NCBI GenBank assembly: GCA_020746875.1
Contig: JAGTJL010000022.1
Coordinates: forward strand, 434,001-498,000
Length of the DNA: 64,000 nucleotides
Direction of reading: 5' to 3'
Source: Rhexocercosporidium sp. MPI-PUGE-AT-0058
Lineage: Eukaryota > Ascomycota > Leotiomycetes > Helotiales
The notes under the pieces were generated by a model. The model worked only from the letters and a program-made list of their open reading frames with translations, was not told where the DNA came from and made no database searches. This document shows positions 33,260-43,203 of this stretch, piece after piece; position 1 is the first letter of the stretch; every line of letters begins with the position of its first letter. The translations under genes were made by a program, and so were the position numbers.

Positions 33260-33880
33260 GAATCGCCGCCTTACATTATTTTTAAGGCATTTCTAAAGGA
33301 ATTCCGTAGTCTTATAGCTTCTGTAGCCGTTTAGAATAAGGAGTCTTACTAAATAATCACGTAATTATATTTAAGAGATAAATACTTTCTTTAATTATTT
33401 AAGAGCTATATTATTAATTATATATTTATTATCGGTTGCAGTAAAGTGCTAATCGTTAAATACGTTTAATTAAAACGGAAACTATTATTATTACACCGAT
33501 TTTCCCTTATAAATTACAAAAAGTTATATAAAGATTCCGGTTACAGAAATATACTTAATAATTAACGTTCAAGTACATAAGCCTTACTATTTTCCTTAAG
33601 TCTTGCGCTTTTCGGCATACTTTATAACGAATCTATTAAGACTGTAGCCTTTTATAATACCGGTCTCGTCCATATTCTATTATTAGCTAACTAAAATAAT
33701 TTTAATAACTAGGATCTTTAATTTTTGAAATTAAGGCTTAATAACCTCGGAATAAACAGAGTTAATACGTATAAAATCGACGTATATTTGCTTTTTCGTT
33801 TTTAAATTAGGATTCCGTGCTAGAAACTTGTAAATCCAGTATTTTCCGAATAGTAAATAAGTCCCTAGCCCACCATTTCG
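33260..33880 (-). mobile_element. Decayed pogo/Fot1-type (DDE_1) transposase, copy 1
   Basis: Minus-strand translation shows family signatures in order, with many stops: DFIRINSVYSEVIKP, a broken MDETGI block followed by KGYSLNR and AEKRK, IYKGKSV-like residues, and RLLILNGYRSYKTTEFL, which matches RLLVLDGHGSHxTTEF. These mark the catalytic DDE core of Tc1/mariner-superfamily pogo elements. AT-richness and TAA/TAG at Trp and Gln sites fit RIP. No terminal repeats can be assigned. Confidence 0.65.
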
Positions 33881-33930
33881 ATCGCCCCCTCATTCCGTTT
33901 ACCCCGCAATTTACTACTATTCGGAAAAAA
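33841..33930. repeat. Short inverted repeat between the transposase copies
   Basis: TTTTCCGAATAGTAAAT is followed about 50 nt later by ATTTACTACTATTCGGAAAA, an imperfect inverted repeat around a GC-richer spacer (CCCACCATTTCGATCGCCCC). It could be a relic of abutting transposon ends. Confidence 0.45.
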
Positions 33931-34019
33931 CACTTAATAACTCTATAACGCCTTTACTTATATACAATCTTTTTCAGAATCAGAATCTTCTACTAAATCT
34001 AAATCAATAGCTACAATTT

Positions 34020-34600
34020 CTTGCTCTTTAGCTGCAATTTAACCGTCTAAGACTAATAATCGAGGTTTTTGATTACGTGATTACGTCTGGGGAATAAAGA
34101 CCTTTTCCAGTTATTCTAATGCGGTAGTATTATTTATCTATTTATTCTCTGTTATTATAAATTATTATTCTTTAAATAAGTTGATATTTACCCGAAACCA
34201 CTATTATTAGACCGATTTTCCCTTGTATATTATAAGTGAAATAGTTTTCTTGCCGGTTATAAAAATATATTCAATGAAAAAGATCTAATTCCGGGAACCA
34301 GGCTATTTCCGCTGTATAAAACGTCGGTTTTTAAAGCCAATAATTAAGCTATTAATTCCAAAGCCTTCCATAATCCCTGTCTTATTTATATTTTAACGAT
34401 TTTCCAGTAGAATTGCTTTAATAGCTAAAATCTGCATTTTTTAGAACTACGGCTTAATAATATTAAATATTACGTTATTAATACGTATAAAATTAATAGA
34501 ATATTACTTCTTAATACTTAAAACAGGATTCCGCTTAAAAACCCGCTATACTTATCGTTTTCCGAGTGGTATAGCGTCCTCTTAAAGTGCATAAAATCGG
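34020..34600 (-). mobile_element. Decayed pogo/Fot1-type (DDE_1) transposase, copy 2
   Basis: A second copy, same strand and about 720 bp away, reads RNPVLSIKKQYSINFIRIN, NIIKP, KTGIMEGFGINSLIIG, FIQRK stop PGSRN, FITGKKTISLIIYKGKSV, NTTALE and LEKVFIPQT with KPRLLVLDG. It is better preserved than copy 1 and shares its order of motifs. The two copies lie head-to-tail, so this is either nested insertion or a tandem arrangement. Both are dead. Confidence 0.7.
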
Positions 34601-35027
34601 TTCCCAAAAAGCCGCACTTATGCATAAGTAATACTGAACCCTAATATCTTTTGAGTCAAAACCTAGTGCGTAAGACGCTCTTCTAATATCGTGGGTAGCT
34701 TTTGCAAGTAATTAGTAGCTTGTTAATAGGTATTTATGCTATGAAATCGACCTTAGAGGGTAGACTATGATATACCCTACTCTTTCGCAGCGCATCGCAA
34801 GGACTTGCTATTTTCAATCGCACGCAGAGCCAGAACCACGTCGTCTTTAGTATATTTCGGCTTTATTATCGTCTTAATTCAGATTCCAAAAATAAAGAAA
34901 ATCGATAAAAGAATAAGAAAGTTATTAATTATTAAAAGTAAGTAAGTAGAAAAGCGGTATGTTAAGCGAGGTAGGCAGAAGGGGGGTGGGCGGAAGGGGG
35001 GTGCTCGACGTTATTGAGTCAAGTCCT

Positions 35028-35095
35028 TACCCTATTATTCGGGCCACCCTTTTAAGGCAAAAATAACGATTTTTGCACTTTTATAACTTAATGAA
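35028..35095 (+). repeat. Direct repeat unit, copy 1
   Basis: A unit starting AGTCCTTACCCTATTATTCG and ending near AATGAATCC. It is repeated at 35445-35518 with a few C/T differences. The copies are GC-richer than their surroundings and each leads directly into a different inverted-repeat arm. Confidence 0.7.
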
Positions 35096-36470
35096 TCCAA
35101 TAAAATCTTTTAAAAATAAGATTTCGAATATTAAATATAAACTTTTATAATCTTATAATAATAAATTCTATTTATTTAAGTTATATTTTATATATAAATT
35201 TTATTTAAAAATAATAATTTTTTACTTTTTAAATTTCTTTAATTAATAAATACTTATAATTATAAATCTTAAATTAATAAATATAAATTTAATTTTATAA
35301 TATTAAGTATTTATTTTTTTAATTTTAAATCTTTTAATTAATAAATAAATATTTAATAAAGTCCTAAAAAAATCCGATTTTTAATAAGGTTTCCGATTCT
35401 GTCTTACGAATTCCTGCACCTCCTAGTGGGCTCAGCTCAAAATGTACAAGTCAGTCCTTACCCTACTATTCGGGCCACCCTTTAAGGCAAAAACAGCGGT
35501 TTTTATACTTTTATAACTCAACGAATCCTTAATTAAATTAAATAAAATTTTAAATCTAGAATATTAATATATATATAATTAAGATCGGAGATTATAAGTC
35601 AGTTTAAATTACGTAATATTTCATAATATTGATTTTAATTTTTTACATACCAAAAATGTAAAAAATATCTCTTAAACTAATAGATGAAAACATTTGAAAT
35701 TAATACAGTAATCAGAATAAATATCTAAATTATTATTTGCAAAGTTTTAATAGACCTTTATTAATAGTTCTTGAGTTATTAAGTAATTCGTCTCTCTTAT
35801 ACAAATTATTTATATAGTGTTTTATATTCTACTTAATGAAAAAAAAAAGTATTATTAAAGTAAATAGTTTAAAAATAGGGTGCACTTAAAGAGCTCCATA
35901 TACTCTTATATATTTCTTAATTCTGAAGGTTTTGAATCATAATTCAAAAAGATATTTAAAAAATAATAAAAATAATTTTCATACCAAATTTGTATAATAA
36001 GCGAAAAATCGTATTTCAAATACTTATTATATAATATAACGTAATCTAAACTAGCTTATAATTTCTAATTTTAGTCATATATATATTAATATTTTAAGTT
36101 TAAAATTTTTATTTTATTTAATTAAGGATTACCAAGGAGTGCAGGAATTCGTAAGATAGAATCGGAAACCTTATTAAAAATCAGACTTTTTAGGACTTTA
36201 TTAAATACTTACTTATTAATTAAACGACTTAAAATTAAAGAAATGAATACTTAATATTATAAAATTAAATTTATATTTATTAATTTAAGATTTATAATTA
36301 TAAGTATTTATTAATTAAAGAAATTTAAAAAGTAAAAAGTTATTATTTTTAAATAGAATTTATATATAAAATATAACTTAAATAAATAGAATTTATTATT
36401 ATAAGATTATAAAAGTTTATATTTAATATTCGAAATCTTATTTTTAAAAGATTTTATTAAAAGTTATAAT
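35094..36470. repeat. Large nested inverted repeat (palindrome-like) in AT-rich DNA
   Basis: Outer arms of about 330 bp, roughly 35094-35427 and 36137-36470, are near-complementary from AAAATCTTTTAAAAATAAGA to GAATTCCTGCAC. Inner arms of about 115 bp, roughly 35513-35625 and 36010-36131, pair around AATCCTTAATTAAA. A central loop lies at about 35640-35990. Differences are mostly C/T or G/A, consistent with independent RIP of two inverted copies. No coding signal remains. It may be two elements inserted head-to-head or one fold-back element. Confidence 0.7.
35445..35518 (+). repeat. Direct repeat unit, copy 2
   Basis: Starts AGTCCTTACCCTACTATTCG and ends near CAACGAATCC. It matches the unit at 35028-35095, with differences that are mostly C versus T. 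No counterpart exists in the right half of the palindrome, so it makes the structure asymmetric. Confidence 0.7.
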
Positions 36471-36504
36471 TTTAATTACTTCTTAAAGTTAATAAAGTTC
36501 TCGG

Positions 36505-37014
36505 TTATAATCCTACGAAATCCTGCACCCCCTGGTGGCCCTCGCCCCTCGCGATTCTGATCTCCAGTTCCCTGTGCGAGGCTTCTATGCTATCTCGGAG
36601 GCGAGCGTATGTTGAATCTATCTCCCCCTGGCCGCGATTGATGGCATCGGATTCCGAGTCATTCCTGTCGACGGGTCCAGGTGGCTGGAGGTTAGGCAGC
36701 CCAGAAAAGCCTCTTGTGCGGATATCGGTCAGCTTTCCTTTCTTGCTGACTGGACGGGGTTCCAAACCTCCATACAAGTTTGGACATTTCACCCCTGTCA
36801 TGCATACATCAGCCGCCACGTGCGGATGTGGTAGGCAACCGCCAAACAAAACATCTCGAATAATAGTATATCTTCACTTCAACCTCAGCAACCTACGATT
36901 GGGAACGAGCTTCAAACCCAAGGGATCCAGACCCGTATTCTTTGGAATGAGAATACATGCTTTCCAGAGGAAGAAACGCAAACGGCATCTCGACAGCATC
37001 TTACAGCTAGCACA
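36505..37014. other. Junction from AT-rich repeat to unique sequence
   Basis: The AT-rich block ends at about 36510 with a third appearance of the repeat-border motif (AATCCTGCACCCCCTGGTGG). The remaining 0.5 kb is ordinary GC content with no supported gene. It presumably holds the promoter of the SGNH gene. Confidence 0.45.
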
Positions 37015-38559
37015 ATGATTCTCCAAGCCCAGCACCCGCTTTCGCTTTCGCTTTCGATTTCGCTTTCGCTCACATCCCCATCCCCATCCCCATCCATATC
37101 CACACTCTCACCCGCATTTTCATCACCAACCACATCCGCACCCTCGCATTCAAGTCCCTGCAACAATACGACTTCCTCTCACACCCACTTTCCAAAAATA
37201 AGCAGCTTCTACTCCCTTGGCGACTCCTACTCCGCCGGCATAGGCGCGAACTGTTCCTGGATAACAGATACCTTCGACCCGACTGGCTCGTGTCTAAAAT
37301 GCGGCGGCGCTTATCCATATCAGATTATTGAGATTGCGAACTCTTCCTCGTCCTCCTCCTCCTCACAGTACCCTCCCTCTCACGCTCTTTCAAAATCCGA
37401 ATTCGAATCCGAATCCGAATCCCAGCCACCATGCGACCCAGAACCAGACAAAACCATACAAGTCTACCACCTCGGCTGCACCGGCGCCTCCATATCCGAC
37501 ATCCTCACCCTCGGCTGGGACAACCGCACTTCGCAGCTGCAATTGATGGAAGAGGCCATCGCGAGTGGACAGCTCGGGAAGTGGGCAACGCTCAGTGTTG
37601 GAGGAAATGATGTCGGTTTCGGCGATGTCGTCGCTGACTGTATCATGATGAACACGGCTGCTTGCGAGGCCTCGCTTAATAGGACGGAAGAGCTGCTTGC
37701 GGATCCGCGGCTGGTGAGGAGGCTGGTGCGGACTTATGAGGCTGTGATTGGGGTTGGGAGTGGGACGGCGGCGAGGCATGGAGGTCGTAAAGATGAGGAT
37801 GAGGATAGGATGAAAGGGGAGGAAGAGGAGTTCACGTTAATCGTTCCAGGGTATGCGCGGTTCTTCAACGAGGTGACGGAGGAGTGTGATAGGAGGTTCT
37901 TCCTCAGGGGCCGGTACCTGACGAGGGAGTTCCGCGGGAGACTGAACGGGATGATTGAGGAGTTGAATCTGGTCATCAGGATTGCCGTTGCTGTTGCGCA
38001 GATGAGACTTGTTTTTGAGAATCGCAGGGGGAGGGTCTTTTTTGAGGATTGGGATGCGGTTTTTGAGGGGAGGAGGTTTTGTGAGGTGGGGGGTGGGGAG
38101 GAGGGGGAGGTTGAGGGTTTGTGGATGGGGAGGGGAGGGAGTTGGGAGAAGGATGCGTGGTTTTTTACGGTGCTTGGGGGGGATGATTTAGGTGGTGGTG
38201 GTCCTGGTGGTGGTCCTGGTGATGGAAAATTGAGGGATATAGAGATGGGAGATGTAACTCCTCCACCGGGAGAAGAAGTTGTGGATTTCGAGAAGCTAGG
38301 CAAGGAATGTGACGTTGGCAGTTTTGGAAATGGGGGTTGGGATGAGAGGTTGTTGCGTGATTGGGCCAGAGCTTTGGAGGCGGAGGGGGCTGAGATTAAA
38401 GAGAATGGGGAGTCAAGGGACAGAGATGGGGAGTTAGGGAAGTTGAGTAAGACGGTCTATCCGTGGTATGTGAAGAAAGCTATGCATCCGAAATCCATCG
38501 CGCATCGGGAGTTGGGGAAGATTATTTATAGGAGATGGATGGATGGGGAATATTTTTAA
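37015..38559 (+). CDS. SGNH/GDSL-family hydrolase with coding microsatellites
   Basis: Single-exon gene of 514 residues. SGNH blocks are GDSYSAG near residue 69 (block I Ser), HLGCTGASI, SVGGNDVGFGD near 194 (block III) and MHPKSIAHRELG near 491 (block V His). The layout resembles fungal secreted lipase/esterase-type SGNH proteins. The N-terminal hydrophobic stretch (LSLSLSISLSL) could act as a signal peptide and is encoded by a hexanucleotide repeat. Other repeats encode SPSPSPS, poly-Ser, ESESES and a GGGGPGGGPG run. The insert from about residue 245 to 270 is highly acidic. It is probably secreted and active; the substrate is unknown. Confidence 0.82.
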   Translation: MILQAQHPLSLSLSISLSLTSPSPSPSISTLSPAFSSPTTSAPSHSSPCNNTTSSHTHFPKISSFYSLGDSYSAGIGANCSWITDTFDPTGSCLKCGGAYPYQIIEIANSSSSSSSSQYPPSHALSKSEFESESESQPPCDPEPDKTIQVYHLGCTGASISDILTLGWDNRTSQLQLMEEAIASGQLGKWATLSVGGNDVGFGDVVADCIMMNTAACEASLNRTEELLADPRLVRRLVRTYEAVIGVGSGTAARHGGRKDEDEDRMKGEEEEFTLIVPGYARFFNEVTEECDRRFFLRGRYLTREFRGRLNGMIEELNLVIRIAVAVAQMRLVFENRRGRVFFEDWDAVFEGRRFCEVGGGEEGEVEGLWMGRGGSWEKDAWFFTVLGGDDLGGGGPGGGPGDGKLRDIEMGDVTPPPGEEVVDFEKLGKECDVGSFGNGGWDERLLRDWARALEAEGAEIKENGESRDRDGELGKLSKTVYPWYVKKAMHPKSIAHRELGKIIYRRWMDGEYF

Positions 38560-39319
38560 TACCTATAATTGAATGAAAGCGCATTTTAGATCTTCCAGCA
38601 TATCTCTGATTAACAACAGTTTTCTTTTAGATGATTCGGAATGTTCGCCTTCGTGTCTCGCTTGTAAAAAGGGGGTGGCCCATGAAGGTTGAAGACGTGA
38701 AAGGATTCGGTAAGCTCAACATGGTTCAAAACTTGGACTTGAAACGGATCGAGAGCTTTCGGTAGTTGGTTCTCAAAGGGCCTATTAGGAGCGAAAAATT
38801 GAAGTGATGATAACGACTATAAGGATGGGACTGGCACTAGCTTCTCAGTAGAACTCCTCATCTACAGAACTAGCGCATGGCCGTGTACACCATTCTCACG
38901 CAATGGCTTTGAGGCTACTTTGGACTCTTCGAATGTTCATCGGCAAATAGCGCTAGCTCCTTCATTGTGGGTAAGAGTACAAATTCCCTAGCGATAGTGC
39001 TGAAGTGTATGGTACCCAGTCGAGAAGATCTCAAGTGTGCTACAAGACGCACGGTCTAGATTCGGTAGAGTGTCGGTTCAGTCTAGCACTCGTTGATAAC
39101 CGGAATTCCAGTGTTGAAATTGATGTAGACATCATGACCAGTGCGGCGATCGTAGCACAGAATGCAGTATCGCAATGCCTCAGTGCCACTGCTCAGTACG
39201 AGACTCGTGGGAGACATGGAGGGTTATTTGAGTATTTCGCGCGCTGATTGCTTGAGATGACATTGAGACGAGAATTATCGGCCCACTCGCTGCTCAATTG
39301 GCCAAAGTGAGAGCCGATT

Positions 39320-39425
39320 TCAGTCCATCTCTCATCACCGTTTGCCCTAGCTGCCCAAATCTTGCCGCGATTCTCTAGAGGCAGCTTCAGAAATAAGTCG
39401 AGCTCCTTGAGGGTTGGCGACTTGC
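39320..39425 (-). pseudogene. 2EXR-domain fragment far from the cluster
   Basis: Minus-strand frame reads PTLKELDLFLKLPLENRGKIW, then AARANGDERWTEI. It is the 2EXR core (compare FSLFPKLPAELRNKVW of copy B) with an in-frame continuation but none of the downstream family blocks. It is a small dispersed remnant next to the broken HET gene. Confidence 0.55.
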
Positions 39426-39921
39426 GATTAAGTTGTAGCTTTGGGAGCTGGTTCGAGAAGTGTTTGAAGCGGATGCTTGGCTGGGCTTTTACTAGTCCAT
39501 ACTCGAGTGGTTCAAGGGAAATTCGAAGGAGGATGTTGCTGGCAGAAAACAAGGTGATGCTGGGGTTCGCAGGGAACACTTCAGTTGGTCTAGAGGAGTA
39601 TGGCTTGTTCACCTGAGGCCCTATAGGAGTAACCAGGATATTCAAAGAGGTATCGTAGAATACAGTCCTTCACTTTATTACTTTCATGATCGTCTCCGTA
39701 CAGTGATTTAAAGTGAACGAACGAACCCCGGTAAGTGGATATGAGCCAGATTTGATTCATCAAATCATATCGATCATTTGAAAATGTGCATCTCCAAACC
39801 AACTTTTTCTGCTATCCATCTCAAAGACTCCAACTCGACTATACTGACCAGTGCTTGTTTTTTGTAGTACTAGACCGTATTGCACGATATACGAGTCTAG
39901 AAAGAGGGAACGGCGTTCCCA

Positions 39922-42109
39922 TTATGGATAAAACTCGTCTTGAGAAGTAGCTAACAACAGGCATAAAACTTCGAGTTGGACGATCTCTTGTCCTTTGTCA
40001 TCTTTACAAGTCACATCAAGGTCTAGGTATGATGTTTCTCCTCGAAACATTAACTCGTGCTCAGGATAGCCATCAGAAAAAGTTTGATATCGGTGACGAA
40101 GGATGCACATTATTGTTTTGCCTTGCGCTTTAATTGCGGCCTCGTCAGAAGAGACAATGGGCTTCATGACTGTGTGAAGAGAATCGAATGACGGCGATCT
40201 GAAAAGTGGATCAATACGAAGATATCCTCTTGAAGACATCAATCCATCACCTTTGCTCAAAATCAGTTCCATAGATGCCCATGTCCAAGTTGGAACACCG
40301 AATTTCGGCATTCCTCTCACTCTGATGCTTTGCTGATGGCGATATTTGCTCCACAACAACCCTTGGGCAAGTTCCGCACCCCAAATGCCCGCGATGTATG
40401 ATTTCTTGAAATGCTTCGACATGGCAGTTGCTAAGCCAGATATTGCCGGCAATCTATCCGATTCAAACGAGATTTCAAGCTTGCTAAATACCGAGTCAAC
40501 GCCAAACCATCCTTTCAGCGGATCAGGGAGTGCTGTGCTGGGGTCGAGTGTTCCAGCAGTGGCCAGTCTGATCGATTCCGAAATTCCCCAAGTTAGATAA
40601 CGAGCTGAGTTCTCAGCACGAAATTATCCACACTCGCAAATCAGCTCTTCACGACATTCCCATATCATCTCTTCGCCGTGGAAGTGGATCGTTCGATTAG
40701 AAAGAGCTCGTTCTTGGAATGCCCAAGCCCGCAACCACAAAGGATCGCCGCTGCCGGCGGTGATCCGATTAAAAGATGGCCGTGCGAGTTGGGTGGAAAC
40801 CGCGCTGCGAATCCGAATCGCGAGAATATCTCTTCACTTACAGATTTCACAGAGGAATATTGAACCTCTGCCCCGTGATTGATTCTGTGCCCCCGCTGTG
40901 TAAAACATCCGACCTGGCAATTCGAGGCAGAAGTTGCAGCAATCGTAAGGTAAGCCTCAGAATAGATCTCGGCCATTTTCACAGATTCGCGTTTCCAGTC
41001 CTCCTCATCATCTTGGACGATGCATAATGAATCGATCCATATATACTCGATCTTCAATTTTCTAACAAGGCTTATCGCGTCCCGGAAGGTCTTAGGCAGA
41101 TCGTTCCAGGGAATGCTTTCAAGTCTTGCTTCAAGGCTAGACCGTGTGGTCGTGAACAAAAAAGATGGATCTCCCCAACAGTGACTTAGCGTGATATAGT
41201 TTCGGTTCGATGCTAGGTTCCCACCAAGACGGATTGATATATGGTCGCCCTCAGGCCGAATATATATCAGCCTCGTAGGCTTTGATGAGTCTCTTGCACG
41301 ACACTGAACATGTGTCGAATTACAATGATCTAGGTGAGAAGCGACAAAAAAAAGCAGCTGATTCGACGTCGATGATAGCAGGCAGTTAAGGCGAAACTCG
41401 AAAGCTGCGATAGCCTGATGAATACTCTGTCGTAATTGTCAAGTTGCATACACAGAAGATAAATAGGGCATCTATCGTGCAACATACCTTGAGGCTCCAC
41501 AGAGGCGAATATGAGGTCAATTGAAGGCTGCGCAGTTGCGTATATGACTGTTGTACGATTATTACATATGGCGCATTCAAGCTCCCTGAATAGAGGAGCT
41601 TACTGGCGCCATGGTTTTGGTAGTCTTGATTGGGCTCGCTTAGCCAACCAACCATAACCTGCACGACAGCATCTTACCTGCCGGGATGAAAAAATCGAGA
41701 CGGAAGACAAATAGCGTCCCGTCGTGAACTAGCACTTCCGTATCCCCTGTTTTCAACAAATCTAAACCCAGAACGACATCCGATGTCAAGTGTCTGGACG
41801 TCGCAGTAGCTACTAGCTTGCCAAATGCTACCACGGCGTAGCAGTACCTTCACATAGAGTACATCCTACCGAGCCAAGCATCAGTTCTAGAGGAATTTCC
41901 AGACAGCGCTTTGCGAACTCGTCGCCGTTGTCCTCTGGATGTCGCCGATCACATTGTTCCCAGCTGAGGTCACGACAAATGGAGCAAAGCGGGGTATCAA
42001 AACGGACAGAATCGTCGACCTCTGCACGTAGAGTAGAGGTACTCGGGGTGCAGAGCGGCTACACGAGTGGACTAATACTCGCTTGATGAGCTTTTTCATT
42101 GCTCTCTTC
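39922..42109 (-). pseudogene. HET-domain (heterokaryon incompatibility) gene, broken
   Basis: Minus-strand pieces run in family order: LCSICRDLSWEQC, GCTLCEG, LDHCNSTHVQC, PTRLIYIR, NYITLSHCWGDPS, IPWNDLPKTFRDAI, YIWIDSLCIVQDDEEDW, AEIYSEAYLTIAATSA, RAWAFQERALSNRTIHF, EMIWEC, and a C-terminal SKYRHQQSIRVRGMPKFGVPTWTWAS. These are the hallmark HET motifs. Defects include a frameshift after GCTLCEG near 41850, a one-base shift near 40755 just before WLRAWAFQER, and a TAA after ELICECG near 40625. HET proteins trigger cell death when unlike strains fuse. This copy should be non-functional unless the indels are assembly errors. Confidence 0.75.
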
Positions 42110-43203
42110 GGTTTATCGCCATGAGAACTTCGCTTGGGAAGGATGAGCTCGAAGTAGGGAGGCTGCAGAGCGACGCTAGTGGTTCAGCTGACTTTCATGC
42201 ACGCTTAAAATAGCGAACCATAGAGACCATTGATGATGAAGCAAGGAAGGGTTTTCTTGTTGCACTGAAAAATAGCATTTAGGTCGCTTGGGCCTGCGGA
42301 TACCAGGAGCCCGACGAAGGCAGTTGAAGTAAGGAATATAGATTACATGAACATGTCGCCAGGTAGATTAGTGATCTTTTGTATTAGAAACTTATCGATT
42401 TAATGATTATTGAGACCTTTACATCTAAGCCATGATACATTGGAAGTTCTAGGTCAGATATAGAATTTCCGGAATGTTGGTCTAGGGTGGCAAAAAGCGG
42501 CCAATACCGCAAAGTTGATATCGGTGAGCGAAAGTCCCATGAAATTGTTCTCCCTTAGTAATGTTTCTTTGGCCGGGAGTTTTTCGACATTTATTGGGAA
42601 GGGAAGAAAGGAAAATCCATCAGTTGCTCGAAGGTTAGCTACAAATGAGTTCAATTCTAGAACGAGCCGTCTCATCAGAACAAGCCACCCTTGAACTCGT
42701 TCTTTGAAGATGGTTTCCGGGAGCCCATGAGGCAGTCACGCGAGAGTCAAGTGGATTTCAGGGAGGCAATTCGATATGCTACCGTACTCCTTTGGACAAG
42801 GACCGCATGTCGAGGCAACTTTGACATCGAACCGGCGTTTGGAGAATTGAGCAAAGAAATTTGGTATCGAAGAACAATACAAAGGGACAGAAAATTTTGA
42901 CAAGGGCTCAACCGAGATAGGAAATACATCAGCTCAATCTGTATTCTCGAATTGATATTTGCATTTCGAGTAACTATATCAGCGAGCTTTTGTATCCAAC
43001 GTATTCCCCACTGCTAAATAATATGCTGAAAGCAAGTTGCGAATAATGTTTGATAAAAGACCCAATTTTGGTCTGCCACAAGAAAATTAAATTCTGTTTC
43101 GACTTCTGACCATCTTTCAGCGTACAAAAGAGGTTCTCCCTTGAATACAACTGATATGTCGACGGTCTTTCAAAACCCCAAGCACCATCACACCACTAGA
43201 GTT
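42110..43203. other. Intergenic, no gene recognised
   Basis: About 1.1 kb. Short open stretches at 42454-42675 (minus) and 42691-42900 (plus) have no motif. Nothing else is supported. Confidence 0.4.

Noticed and set aside
32400..36500. CRISPR or centromere-like interpretation of the AT-rich repeats
   Set aside because: Repeats are not regularly spaced with unique spacers, and transposase relics explain the AT-richness.
36587..37018. 143-codon open frame at the repeat border
   Set aside because: Overlaps an antisense frame and the SGNH promoter; no motif.
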